Assembly: GCA_973895155.1 (NCBI GenBank)
Contig: OZ316897.1
Location: forward strand, 16,058,001-16,122,000
Direction of reading: 5' to 3'
Length of the DNA: 64,000 nt
Source of the DNA: Marsupella aquatica
Taxonomy: Eukaryota; Marchantiophyta
A program made the translations under genes and the position numbers. Positions 51,367 through 62,617 of this stretch are shown here, piece by piece (position 1 is the first letter of the stretch; the number at the start of each line of letters is the position of its first letter). The notes under the pieces were generated by a model. That model worked only from the letters and a program-made list of their open reading frames with translations. It did no database searches and was not told the DNA's origin.

Positions 51367-51790
51367 ATTCGAACCCCTTGTGTCAAATGTTTCCTTTTCT
51401 GTTTTACAGGTGGCACTTATGGCCAGTTCAGAAACCACATTTTTCGGTCACATTATGACTGTTAGGTCTATGTAGAGTCAGATTCCAGGCTGTTGATTTT
51501 GGCAAATAAATCAGTCAAACTTTTCAAAAATAACTTTGCAGCATTTGCAACTCACTTCACCCCATACCAAATGTGCAAAAGTTCGCACAAAAATGAAACA
51601 TTGATTCGAACCCCTTGTGTCTGGTGTTTCCCTTTTGTGTCTGAACAAGTGGCACTTATGGCCAATTCAGAAGACTCTGTACCGACATTATGACCATTAG
51701 ATCTGACCTATGGCATTGATTTTGGCAAAACATCACTAAAACTTTTTAAGAACGTCTTTGTACCATTTGCAAGCACCTTCACTTAAACGG
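51367..51790. repeat. Two-copy tandem duplication, 237-bp unit
   Basis: ATTCGAACCCCTTGTGTC at 51367 recurs at 51604. Both copies continue with GTGGCACTTATGGCCA-TTCAGAA, ATTATGAC-(G/A)TTAG-TCT, TTGATTTTGGCAAA, CAAACTTTT or AAAACTTTTT, and CATTTGCAA ... CTTCAC. Divergence is moderate. Confidence 0.85.
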
Positions 51791-53614
51791 GTGAAAATGA
51801 ATACACTTGGGTCCCACTCTTAGACCCTGCTAGCCATTTGCATTCCATTTAGCTGATAGGAGAGTGATCATGGACAATATTTCTTAGTGTCAAGTATTTT
51901 GTGTGCATGGGCTTTTGGTGTATTGGGGATGTTTAGGGGATGACTGTACCCCACTTTTAGTTGGGGGTTGGATCAAAAGCTAATATGGGTATGCAAGGAT
52001 TGAACCTGGTGCCCAGAGAGGCAGGGCTGTGTGGTAGGTCACTTAAACTTAAACTATTACTCATGCTACAAAGTACCCCAGGCCTTGAGCAGTCTCCTGG
52101 CTTTGAGGAAGGGATTTGTCTACAACAGAGTTTCATCTATAGTGGAATTGTTTGTTATGTGGCCAGATCAGGGTGAGTTGATTATTATATAGCCACAGAT
52201 GCAGGGTGAGTTGAGCACGTCTTTCAGTTGAACTACTCAGGATTCGAATAGAGATTGAAATTGCCAGAAGGGCTTGAGGATGTGCTTTGCTCTAAGTTTT
52301 TGCTGGAGCAGAATGAGACAATTTTGAGAATGATACAATTTTGAGTTCACAGCACTGCCTCATGACTGCAACCGTGTTTCACAAGCCAATCTGAATTCAT
52401 CAGAATTTTGAAGCCCAAATCTTAGAGGCCCACAAAAGGCCGAGGCACAAGTTGTGTAAATTCCTACAATACTTATGATGAAGGGGTGGTTTTCTACTGG
52501 TATACATCTCTCTAGTACTTGCATCAAACTATTTTTATAGATTTTTTAATAAGTTTTTTATAGAACATTTAGGTAAATTTCTGAGTTGTGAAAGAAAAAG
52601 GATAAAACCAAGGAATGAAACCAATCTCACTTTGTTGTACTTTGGTGGTAGTTGCCTCTCTTTTGCCCCATGACATCTTTTACTCAAGGACATTGTTTAT
52701 GCAATGAGAACTTTGAAACAAAGAAAATCTTTCACTCAACTAATATATATTTTGCAGAATGTTATTTGAGCAACAACTCATTTTACTTAATATCTTTAAT
52801 GCAACAACATATTCTGTGCAACACACAAAGCTGATTGGACGCTACACTCTGGAGCATGTGTTTTCACTCTAGACCATGACTCTTGCCTGACAAGCTTTTG
52901 TGTGAGGAATTAGATGGGGAAGGCATTGTGGGCCACGGCAAAGCTTGGGCATCCAGGTTAGTCTTTTAATGAGCCTAATCTATCTAATAAAACGCCGTCA
53001 AAAGCTAGGATAAGGGCATGCCATCTAAAGTGAAGCCTCTAGACTGCCAATTTACTAAACTCACATACCAAACTATTTCTACCAAACTAGACTGCAACTC
53101 TAGGGGCACTACTAGGGTTGCAGGTGGAACTTGGGGTCCAACTGAGGTTGGGGTGGAGATGGAGATGGTACTCACCATCTGTATACTACCAAAGCTGGAG
53201 CTTTCAAGCCAGTTTATTTATTTATTGTATAACTACAAAAAAAGCAGGGAGACAGGATCCCAAAGGCAACACAACCCAATAAAGGGGGGAAAACAACCAA
53301 AAGAACAACTAAAACACAAGAGCCAACAAGCCCAAGAGACCTAACGGCCAAAGAACCAATGAAGCAAAGCCATGGCCAGATGGGATCCCAAAGGCTAGAA
53401 AACCCAATTTTGCTTTGAAGGGTGGGGGGGGGGGGACACAGGAAAGAACAAGGAAAACACAAGAGCCCACAAGCCCAAGAGACACAATGGCCAACCTATA
53501 AAAGCCCTACTGAGGCACAGCCACAAACAAAAGCTTGATAGAGCTCTGGGGTAAACTGCATAATTATATAGGAGGGTCGCCTAAGAGGGATGTGACTAAT
53601 CAGCTGTGACTAAT
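51791..53614. other. Intergenic region between the arms
   Basis: No gene recognised. Near 53256-53500 a purine-rich sequence is duplicated with a period of about 143 bp (AAAACACAAGAGCC-ACAAGCCCAAGAGAC at about 53312 and 53455). A 12-base G run stands at 53424-53435. Three TGACTAATCAGC units (53593-53632) mark the inner edge of the right arm. Confidence 0.5.
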
Positions 53615-56205
53615 CAGCCGTGACTAATCAGCCTGTCATTGCGGGGTTGCTAAATTGCCTGGGAGATCAATTTACCACAGCCACCATGAATCACCCTCCA
53701 CCATTCTTCGTTGATCGACGAGCTACAGAAACAATTCTGCAAGCGAAGCATCCAGGCCCAACTCGAACGAGGACCTCGTCTGATTCTTGCCCAGCTTCAA
53801 AACCTTCTTGAACATCGATTGCGCTTCTGGAGTCACAGACAATGGATTGAAGGCCGCGATGTCCGCCTCGAGCACACTCAGCGGCGGATTCAGCGACTGC
53901 AATCCGGCTTTCGTTGCATTCAGCCCCCCTGCAGGCCGCAGCGCAATCCTCTCCGCCAGCTCTTCGACCTTCTCCTCCAGCTTCCTCCGGCTCGAGAAAC
54001 AGTCGTTGAACAAGCCCAGCTCCTTCCCCGTCTTGCAATCGGCGCTGTCGCCCGAGAGCAGATACTGCAGCGCTCGGCCCTTGTTGATCAGCCGACCGAG
54101 AAATTGCACCCCTCCCACTCCGGGGATCACGCCCACCGACGTCTCCAGAGCTCCCACTCGTGCTTTCGGGCCTGCGAAGCGCATGTCCATCTGCAGGAGC
54201 AGCTCGTTGCCGGCGCCGGTCGCTAGCCCATCGATTTCTGCGATGAATACCGTCGTCGTCAAGCTCTGGAGCAGACGGGTCACGGCAATGTACTGGCTCA
54301 CGAACGCTACCTTCTCGGGCGTGGAGGGGAGCACCAGTGCGTCGATGTCGATGTGCGTTATGAAGATGGCGGGGTCGGCGCTGCGGAAGATCACCACCTT
54401 GGGCGGTGGCGTGGTGCGGTTGGAGGGCTCGAGGGAGCTGAGGAAGCCGAACATATCCGCGGAGAGGGGCTTGTCGTAGAGGTTTATCGGAGGATTGGAG
54501 ATGGTCACGGTGGTGATGTTGTTGGATGTGCTGATGGAGAGGGTGCCGTGGGGACTGCTCGTGGGGAGCGTTGATGAGGTGGAGGCGGGAGGAAGGAGGG
54601 GGAGGGCGACAAAGGCGAGGAGGAGGAGATAAAGCCAGAGTGGATTGTGATGGTGGTCCATTTTGAGTGTTGAAATTCCAACTTCAGCGCAATTCCCGCT
54701 CAATGACGGTTGCTATCGAATGTGAGATTGAACCGGGTGGGAGCTCCTTCTACCACGAGCCTAAACAGGAATCAATAACCAAGGAAATCTGAACTGATCA
54801 GAAAATGCTGTTCCATAGCTACGTTCTTTCGCGAAAGATGATAATCTGCGCTAAGAAGTCTCTCTGCCACGGGCCTAAAGAAAATCGACAGAATACGGGC
54901 TGACCGATGGCCAGCATAAAGAACAGGATGTAAATTGCGATTCCTTACCTGAATTTCCCGCCGCACGCTGAGGGAGGAGCTCTATACATATGTCACTTCG
55001 CCTGTTCGAAGCACACCTTTTCGAGCTGTTCCTTTGCAAACACATCCATTAAAGGCTAACGTGTGGTGCATGGCCCATATCAGACTTGGGATGATTAACC
55101 ATGCAGGACATAAGGTTCCTCTGTTGCTACTGAATGTGAAATTGAAAGAGCCTGAGAGATCGTCATAAATAGCTCTTGAGAAAGTCCGAAATTAATAATC
55201 CATCCTTAAGAATTGGCTTTCTGAACCTCAAACCCCTGTTAGTTCCAACATAGTATTCATGTATGGCAAGCACATTCGTTCCTGTCGAGCTTCCTACAGT
55301 AGCTCCATGCGTCAGCTCGGCGACGGCGGCCGTGCTGACGTGAACTTACTACGCCTCGGCCGAACCTTGCCAAGTACCAAAGTTTTGGCTTCGAGAAAAC
55401 ATGATCGAGCTGCAAGCAACAGCCGAGATGCAGATTATGCAAAGTGAGAAGCATGCTGTTGTGCCATCTTGTTGTCTGGGGCAACGTATCTGGACGAAAT
55501 CTGGGCACATTTCCAAGTGCATACCAGTCAAAGGGACACTCTCTTTGTACAGTGAATCTTTCACAAGTTCGTAGCTTTAAAAAAAGTCAGCTGAAGACAT
55601 GACGGCATGAGTTGTGTTGACGACGCAGCGTGATTGGAAAGTTGTTGGACTCTAGGATATTTCCCTGTGTATAGCGTTACCCAAGTGTCGTTCATTATTA
55701 TGTACTATACTATACTATCTTGAGATTTGCTCCACTCCTCGCGGGGATTTACGGGCCGGAGCACTCTCTCCCTGCACTCACTGCGATTACTTGGTTCGTT
55801 AGCTGTTCGTTCTCTTACGTGTTTATCTCGATTGATCTCCCGTATGATCACTGATTCATTCTTGCCAGCGTTGCATTTTAATCTTGGATTGATGTGCGCT
55901 CCCTGCTGGGGCTCACCTCATTCATTGAGGATTACTAAACTTCTGTCGTAGAGTTTATAGAAGTTACATGCCGTCAGCACTATGATTCACGCTTCCTGTA
56001 CACAGTGTGCAGTCAATTAGGCATCACAGATCCAAGGTTACAGATTTCTCGTGCTTTCTACATTGGCCAGCGCTTGTAATTCAATTGTGCAGCTCTGCGA
56101 ACGCCTGTGCTCTTTGTAGCCCAAGAAATCAATAGCATGACGCTCCATTTCTTGCTCTGGCATCAATTTGGTAGGCTGTCTGAGCGTTCTCCGAGTCTCT
56201 TAACT
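53615..56205 (-). repeat. Right arm of the large inverted segmental duplication
   Basis: Reverse-oriented homologue of 46052-48615. It carries the second crotonase, its upstream region, one copy (not two) of the CCAGATACGTTG unit, and the outer repeat at 56.05-56.2 kb. About 350 bp near 55.67-56.02 kb have no counterpart in the left arm, so they are either an insertion here or a deletion there. The inner ends of the arms are separated by 5.0 kb. Confidence 0.85.
53723..54661 (-). CDS. Secreted crotonase-family protein, copy 2
   Basis: Intronless, 312 residues, exactly the length of copy 1. I count 49 amino-acid differences by eye (about 84% identity) and no indel. The start is the ATG at 54661; the frame runs a little further upstream but without another ATG. 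The signal peptide is kept (LYLLLLAFVALPLLPPAS). The core has ITTVTISNPPINLYD, SADPAIFITH, and the two Glu positions GNELLLQMD and ALETSVG, then GVIPGVGG in place of GVTHGAGG. The latter is closer to the usual enoyl-CoA hydratase sequence, so copy 2 may hold the more ancestral active-site loop. Many changes are conservative and the frame is intact, which points to selection on both copies. The role and substrate are as uncertain as for copy 1. Confidence 0.9.
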   Translation of the reverse strand: MDHHHNPLWLYLLLLAFVALPLLPPASTSSTLPTSSPHGTLSISTSNNITTVTISNPPINLYDKPLSADMFGFLSSLEPSNRTTPPPKVVIFRSADPAIFITHIDIDALVLPSTPEKVAFVSQYIAVTRLLQSLTTTVFIAEIDGLATGAGNELLLQMDMRFAGPKARVGALETSVGVIPGVGGVQFLGRLINKGRALQYLLSGDSADCKTGKELGLFNDCFSSRRKLEEKVEELAERIALRPAGGLNATKAGLQSLNPPLSVLEADIAAFNPLSVTPEAQSMFKKVLKLGKNQTRSSFELGLDASLAELFL

Positions 56206-58699
56206 TTAACCATCGCCGTGCCTTGCATTTATAAAATGGCGTGCCCGGTGTGGAGAATTGGAACGGAGACTAAATTCTTACTGGGCTCTGCCGGTCCACA
56301 ATGCTGTGTGAACTCCCTCGAAGTGTGACAGGAGAACTCCCTCGAAAGGACTACACACTCGTCGGCACATTAGCACTGTACATCTGCCATGCAAAAGACT
56401 CCGATAATCCGATCTAATAAGTTTCAGACTGTGTATCTGCAATGTAAGACTCCGATCCCTAGTTGTGCGACTGTACATCACATCTTCATCGTAGCTGCAT
56501 CTCCGCAATTTCAGCTGTCTGCAATCGACGCTACTTTCGGACAAAGAATCGGCGACGAAGCGAATGTTGCCATTCAGTAAAGAACCTGCATGGGAAGTAG
56601 AAGAATATCCTTTCGGTTTGTGGCCTTCAATCCTCCCGTTACTGTAGGTGGTCCGCTATGCAACTTACTCCATTTCCGCAATCTCAGCTATATTTTACCT
56701 GAGTGTCGCTCTAGCCTTCTGAGATCAACCCGTCGGCGGATTTTGCATTGCAAATCTTGTCTCCCACTCAAGTTCGCACTGTGCAATTCTGCAAATTGGA
56801 CATAAGGATCGTCGTCGTCGTAGTGCGAGTCGCTCAAGCGCTCAGCGCTTGCATGCATTCGTGCAAGAACAAGCAGCAGCATGGAATTACTGTGCGGTGC
56901 CTCGGAACATATTTAATGTACTGTGTTCGATATTCCTTTTACTGATCTTGGCGCGCATCAAATCGTTTTAGACGATTGCGCTGCTTCCATGCCTTCTTTC
57001 TTGTTTCCAGTGATCAAAGTAGCATTCATCAATACTCTTCGACAATTGCGCTTCCATGATTGTTCTCTTTACTCCAAGAAACAACACTCGTCAATCCTTC
57101 AGGCATCATATACTGCTGGACAATTGCGCTTTCATGCATTTTCTCTTGTTTCTAAGAGACAAACATCCGCCATCAGATCCTTTGACAGCCGTGCTTCCAA
57201 GCCTTCTCTGTTATCAATAAAGAAACAAACAGCACTCGTCAAACCCTCGACAATTGAGCTTCTCAGAGACACGAACAACGTTCATCAAATCCTGTTAGAC
57301 AACTGTGCTGCCATGCATTCGCTCGTATCTCCAAAAAAACAACCAGCATTCATCACATCCTTTTAGCAATTGAGTTTAGTTCCAGGCCTCATCTCTCTTA
57401 TCTCCCAGAAACAAACGGCACTGATCAAATCCTGCAAGAAAATGAGCTTCCATGCCTTCTCTCGTTTCTCCAAGAAACAGCAGTCAACAAATCCACTAGC
57501 TGTAGACAGCTGAGCTTTCAAGCCCTCTCCTGTATCTCCAAAGCAACAGCAACTTCAAGAACCTCCCGTGTTTTTCCGAAACCTCTGCCTTGGTCACTCC
57601 AATGCTACAAAATCCAAATGTACATTTGACTCATAACTATTTCCATGTAAAGTTTTTCCTCTATGATGGGGGTGGCCAAGCGTGCTCAAATAATATGTCC
57701 TTGGTGAGCAAACAAACAAAAAACAATGGTGATGGACTCTGCAAATAGCGAGTACTTGTTTTTGAGTGAATTATCAATTTGCATAAATCAGGCCAAACAA
57801 GGTACACTGGAGAAAGCTCAAGAGATATCCAATGCGGACAGACACTGTCTAACAGCTCTGCGGCGGGGAGGTTTCTAAGGTTTCTATTAACATCGAGGAG
57901 CTCCTGGGCCGATCGAGCACTTGCCGAGCTCTCTGGGCAGAATCCCTGTGACGATCCGCCTTTACTTCCGCTACGTGGCAACTGTGGACCTTGGATTTCT
58001 CTGTTTGATGAGACATTGCATTCGTTGGAAAGACAGCATTCAACTTTATCTCCACTCAGGCTCTCTGTGCGTTAGAATTCTTGGCTAAGCTAGTTATCAC
58101 CTCGTATCAAACCCACTTAATACGCGAGCACTCGGCACCGATTGGAACTACCCTGCTCTATATTCTTAATGTCGCCTACGTGTGTAATTGGGCACCCTGG
58201 TCTTATGACTTGACTAAACGAGTGTTAGCACGGCTTTTCTGGTCCCTATCTCCCTATAATTCAAGGAGCTTACTGAGGACGCTCTACCGTCTTGCGATGT
58301 ATTATGATTCCTCTCCTTGTGAGAGTCAGTCACGCATTTTATTGAAAAACTTCCACATTCTGTTGGTTTTCCAGTGTCCATCCTGTCATTTTCCCTAATT
58401 CATCTCACAGGTGAGATGAATGAGCCGAGAACGGTTTAATAGAGGTCCTGTAGTGAGAGCTTATTAGTGTGCGCCTTTCATCCATAGTACAACGTAATCG
58501 CAGGCAGCAGACAAAACAACTACCCCTGTTGTAGCTCGGTAGCTTGACGAAGAAGATTTTAGCTCCACGAGAGGAAACCGGGGGAATGTGTGTCCTGGGG
58601 CTCAGGTTACACTAGTAGCACAGTAGTGTGAACTTCTCAATGCCCGTCCGCCTTTCATCCATAGTACAAAGTGAGCGCATGCGAAAACAACTACAGTAT
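56206..58699. other. Intergenic region containing a 66-bp minisatellite
   Basis: Apart from the array at 56957-57560, nothing recognised. Frames of 147 codons (56923-57366) come from the array itself. A 20-bp phrase GCCTTTCATCCATAGTACAA is repeated at 58473 and 58650, just before the kelch-like fragment. Confidence 0.5.
56957..57560. repeat. Imperfect minisatellite, about 66-bp unit, roughly nine units
   Basis: Each unit resembles GACAATTGCGCTTCCATGC, then TTCTCT-GT-TCTCCAAGAAAC, then CA-CA-TCATCAAATCCT. The anchor GACAATTG or variants appears near 56971, 57041, 57119, 57184, 57249, 57298, 57367, 57440 and 57502. Units drift considerably and stop codons occur, so a coding repeat is unlikely. 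Confidence 0.75.
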
Positions 58700-58998
58700 T
58701 GCTGGTCGAGTGGTCTGTCTCAATAAGGAAATCTACGTTCCAATAAAGTATGACCGAGAGGGCAAGTTGATGGTGTTTAATTGCTCTACTGAGAAGTGGA
58801 GGTTGGTAAACAATATCATGCTAGGGAGACCGTTGTTTGTGATCGGTAAACATCTTTTCAGTCTCTCAGATTACGTGAATGTGTGTGATCCTTCCTCGAA
58901 TACCTGGAAGCTGGTACAGCGTATCGAGTATGACAGGTTTCGTCGGGATTCGTTCCGACAGTCGTGCGTTCGGGCCCTTGCAGTCACGAACTGCTAGG
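58700..58998 (+). pseudogene. F-box/kelch-type beta-propeller remnant
   Basis: About 99 codons read like two kelch or F-box-associated blades: GRVVCLNKEIYVPIKYDREG, LMVFNCSTEKWRLVNN, then GKHLFSLSDYVNVCDPSSNTWKLVQRIEY. The patterns -V-N--IYV and V-DP-S-TW are typical of F-box/kelch substrate-recognition subunits of SCF ubiquitin ligases. There is no ATG ahead of the homologous part, no F-box upstream that I can find, and only two of the usual four to six blades. It is therefore a decayed gene or one exon of an unrecognised gene. Confidence 0.45.
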
Positions 58999-59954
58999 TC
59001 TGATGCGGCTTAAGGATGCAAACAGCCGTTGTTAACTTCTGTGCAGGTCTGTGGGCCCGACCGTTAGTCTGGGAGGTTGTGCACCATGATCGACTGACTG
59101 CCGAAAGCTGCCTCGTCGGGACAGTTGATCTTTAAAGCTCTACTCCCTAATGAAAATCGCAAATGATCAGCACCGCTGAACTTCTCATGACAGCATTTCG
59201 TAGACTGATTTCATGATTTCGTAGATTACATTCATGTAGAGGGAAAATATTTATAGAAAGAAGTTCGCAGAGAACATTGTGAGTTCGAATCGAGGGGAAA
59301 GAGGATGAGGGGTTTCGAATAGTTGGTCATTATGAATTTCATAGGGCCCTTAGTTAGATGTAAGAACCAAAATAGCGATCCGAAGAGGCAAGCCAACAGT
59401 GTTAAGAAAAATCTAAGATGCTAGGAAGGAAGCAATTCTCCTGTCCAGGCAAGCTGTTGCAGACGAGCTCCTCTGCAACCTGAGCCAGTCACATTGGGGA
59501 AAATCGAGGAGGACCTGAGCTGGCAGTGAACAACAAAAGGGAGGCTTGTTACTTGTTTTCCCACTTTGGCCCTTCGTCGTGTTCATTCAAGGCATGATCA
59601 CCTTCCAACCCGCCCAGATGCCCATTGCGCGTTCACGCTCGTCAATTGTCAACTGGGAGTTCACCACTGTAGTGGCAAGATGTCTACTTCACTTTAAATT
59701 GGGTCGTTTACTTTTGCTGAATTTTCTCAGCAACCCTAAACCCTTAAACAATGTTTCTCTTGTCGAGATCACGCCAACATGGTGAGGAATGCCATAGTCT
59801 CATCACAAAATCCTGAATTACTACGTCTGTCTAAAATGAACTTCAATAAGTTGCATGTCCGGAAAGCAGATTGACTAAGTCTCAGGAATTGCTAGCGTGC
59901 CAGTGTCTGCATAGTGCAGTTGGGTGCTGATGGACAAGTTCTCTATCCGATTGG

Positions 59955-60115
59955 ATGTACGACGTGCTTTCTACAATGGCCAGCACTTGTAAATTGATAG
60001 TGCAGCTCTGCAAACGCCTGTGCTTCTCGCACACGAAGAAATCATTAGCATGAAGCTAAATTCTTGCTTTGACCTCAACTTGGTAGGCTATCTGAGCATT
60101 GGCCAGAGCACCCGG
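59955..60115 (+). repeat. Third copy of the outer repeat of the inverted duplication
   Basis: GTGCTTTCTACAATGGCCAG, then CTTGTAAATTGATAGTGCAG and CTCTGCAAACGCCTGTGCTT, an AGAAATCA-TAGCATGAAGCT block, and TTGGTAGGCTATCTGAGCATTGGCCA match 56050-56205 (plus) and the minus strand of 46052-46205. It is about 3.9 kb from the right arm copy, in the same orientation, and no crotonase lies next to it. Confidence 0.85.
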
Positions 60116-61699
60116 ACGCTAGTGAGGATCTGTTCTCGTTAACTAGTGAGCTCTAGATCAATTGTGAAACAATCTTGTCCTGTACCGCTAAAACAACTCG
60201 TTATCACCGAAAGCCTTTTGTAGCTGTGTCTACAAAGTGTCTCTGCTCTGAATCTCCCTAAACTCGAACTTCTGGAAGTCTAAGAGTAATTGTAGAATGG
60301 AAGTATCGTAAAGAATAAAAGTCTACAACACTTAAGACCCGATGCTGTTCCTGGGAATCACGCCCTCGAATTGAGAGTTCTGCTGGCTTCTGATTGAGGC
60401 TTCGATCACCTCTATAGTAGATGATGAATTTGTCCAATTCCCTGCCGTGTTCGACATTGTGGCACTCTCCCTATTCGTGCTTCGATCTTGTAATTACCAA
60501 GTAGATCACGAATACCTTTGTCTAGCAAAAGCAATCACTTCGTTGCACTAAGTCCTCAAACATTTAGCTATGAGGTAGCTCTATGGCTGCTGATAACCTC
60601 AAATAAAACGAACTTCAGCCAAACAACAACTAGAGTCGTAGCAGAACAATCTGCAAATGCATTAAGAGTTTGATGAGATAACCAGGATTGATGGTTGTGG
60701 CAAAAGCAGCTTCAACCTGGTACACTATGGAAATTGTCATTAAGGGCTTGGGGAATTGCCTCAAGAAGTACAGTAGGAGAATTGTCTCAACTTCAGCTTC
60801 ATTCTACAGTAGCAAGCTACACTTTCTCTTATGCCTTTCCAAAACCAACGTCTCAGCCTTCGCTGAGCAAAAATCCTTGCCATCAATCCTGGTCACCGTA
60901 TCGCATGGTCAGCATACCTTTCCCGTCTTAATCTTTGCTGAGCAAAATCCTTGATTTACTGTGCACCACTAATGAACCATACACCAAATTTCTGAAGAGA
61001 GCCTAAAATTTGACTTTTGAAGAGAGACTACATCTGAAGAGTGGCTAAATTTTCTGGGCGGCAAAATGTTTTTAAATGATTATTTTTGGCGCAGACTACT
61101 ATACTACGGAAGGCCCGCCAAATGAGACGTTCAGATTACTACCGAAGTGGAAGGAGCAGCGGAAACTACTCACGATTGATCCGAGTCAGACATGCTCGAG
61201 CTCATCTTGCCTCCTGTTCCCACCTTCACGGGAGCCGCCCTATCGTTGGAAGGAACCTCGGAAATTGCACGACTTTCAGTGGAAAAATTGGAAGTGTCTC
61301 ACGCTCACCTATGGTAACTCTTCGCCTTTCTGCCACAGTCATGACCAAGCTGCTACCAGCAGACCCTTGTCATCAGCTGAGCGCTGTTCGTGTTACATCC
61401 CAAATGTCACTGGGGAAGTACTGTAGAATTCTTGTGCAGACTTATGTGAACTCGTCGCTGCTCAAATAGGCGTTGCTGAGCACGGATTCTCACTGCACAT
61501 GAATTAATACCTAGGATCTCGGCGCCTTGCAAGTAACAGGATTGGAGAATTGAGGGTTTAGCACGGCTTTGGCTTCCATTGTACCGTATGCCTGGTGAGG
61601 GATTGTAACTGGCAGTTCGGAGAGGTGAGCGAGTCGCTGGAGTGCACAGGAATTGCCATTCATCTCACAGATCATTTTTCGGCCAAATCAGGAGGCGAC
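60116..61699. other. Intergenic region upstream of the NmrA-like gene
   Basis: No supported gene. A plus-strand frame at 61086-61469 (127 codons) is without recognisable domains. The last few hundred bases should hold the promoter and leader of the reductase. Confidence 0.5.
61588..61608 (+). promoter_or_regulatory. Short upstream open reading frame
   Basis: ATG CCT GGT GAG GGA TTG TAA lies 91 bases before the reductase ATG. If it is within the transcript, it could reduce translation of the main frame. The transcription start is unknown, so this is tentative. Confidence 0.25.
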
Positions 61700-62617
61700 A
61701 TGCTTTCTCAGGAGTCGATTCTGGTTCTCGGCGCCGGCGAATTAGGCACAGCAGTGCTTCGCGGCCTCGCCCTACATCGCGAGCGCGGCTCCGTCAAGCT
61801 GTCGGTGCTTCTGAGGCCCGCCACAATCAACAGCAGCCAGGCGGAGAAACGCGCTCAAATCACTTCCCTCCAAAGTCTCGGCATCGCAGTCGTGGCAGGG
61901 GATGTGATGACAGACTCGGTTCCAGAGCTCGTGGCTCTGTTCAAGCCCTTCACCACCATCATAAGCTGTTCTGGTATGACCTTCGAATCAGGAACTCAGC
62001 TCAAATTGGCGCATGCAGTGCTCGATGCAGGGGTGCGAAGATACATCCCGTGGCAATTCGGCGCCGACTATGCTATCATCGGCCGCAATAGCTCGCAGGA
62101 CCTTTTCACTGAGCAATTGGACGTCAGAGACCTGCTGCGAGCCCAAACGGAAACGACTTGGATCATTGTATCGACAGGGATGTTCATGAGCATTCTGTTC
62201 GAGGATTTCTTCGGAATTGTGAACGCCGAGCGGACGATTGTGCGTGCTCTGGGGTCCTGGGACAATCTGGTGACTGTCACTTCACCAGAAGACATTGGGA
62301 AGCTGACTGCGGAGGTCGTTCTGGCGGCACCCGAGGTCGAAAACGAAATTGTTTTCATAGCTGGAGACACAGTTTCGTATGCTCAGATTGCAACGATTGT
62401 AGAACAGGTGCGAGGGAAGCCGATCGAGCGAGTGCTGTGGGATCTGAGCACCCTTCGAAAGGATCTGATGGAGAGTCCGAGCGACAGTTTGAAGAAATAC
62501 AGGATCGTGTTCGCAGAAGGAAAAGGAGTGTCGTGGAATCGGGAACAAACTTTCAATTGGAAGAGAGGTCTAAAGACAACTTCTCTGGAGCAGTGGGCAA
62601 GAGACAATTTGAAATGA
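61700..62617 (+). CDS. NmrA-like / isoflavone-reductase-type NAD(P)-binding oxidoreductase
   Basis: Intronless gene of 305 residues, the usual length of the family. The frame extends 35 codons upstream but has no ATG there, so the start is 61700 (GCGACATGC). An N-terminal Rossmann fold is plain: ILVLGAGELGTAVLRGLA with the GxGxxG loop at 11-16, and basic LLRPAT after the second strand, favouring NADPH. Typical family phrases follow: VVAGDVMTDSVPEL, TIISCSGMTF, RRYIPWQFGADY, LFTEQLDVRDLLRAQ, WIIVSTGMFMSILFED, VTVTSPEDIGKLTAEV. Members reduce aromatic or phenylpropanoid compounds or act as NAD(P) sensors; they are commonly labelled isoflavone reductase, CipA-like or aromatic alcohol reductase. 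The phrase pattern (GELG, IPWQFGADY) is the fungal/bacterial type rather than plant PCBER/PLR type. The substrate cannot be read from sequence. Confidence 0.92.
   Translation: MLSQESILVLGAGELGTAVLRGLALHRERGSVKLSVLLRPATINSSQAEKRAQITSLQSLGIAVVAGDVMTDSVPELVALFKPFTTIISCSGMTFESGTQLKLAHAVLDAGVRRYIPWQFGADYAIIGRNSSQDLFTEQLDVRDLLRAQTETTWIIVSTGMFMSILFEDFFGIVNAERTIVRALGSWDNLVTVTSPEDIGKLTAEVVLAAPEVENEIVFIAGDTVSYAQIATIVEQVRGKPIERVLWDLSTLRKDLMESPSDSLKKYRIVFAEGKGVSWNREQTFNWKRGLKTTSLEQWARDNLK

Noticed and set aside
51985-52060. tRNA-derived SINE on the minus strand (GGTTCAATCC near 51990-52005)
   Set aside because: B-box word only; no convincing A box or tail.
56923-57366. 147-codon protein encoded by the minisatellite
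   Set aside because: The repeat unit is not a multiple of three in a regular way and stops occur in neighbouring units; no conserved coding frame.
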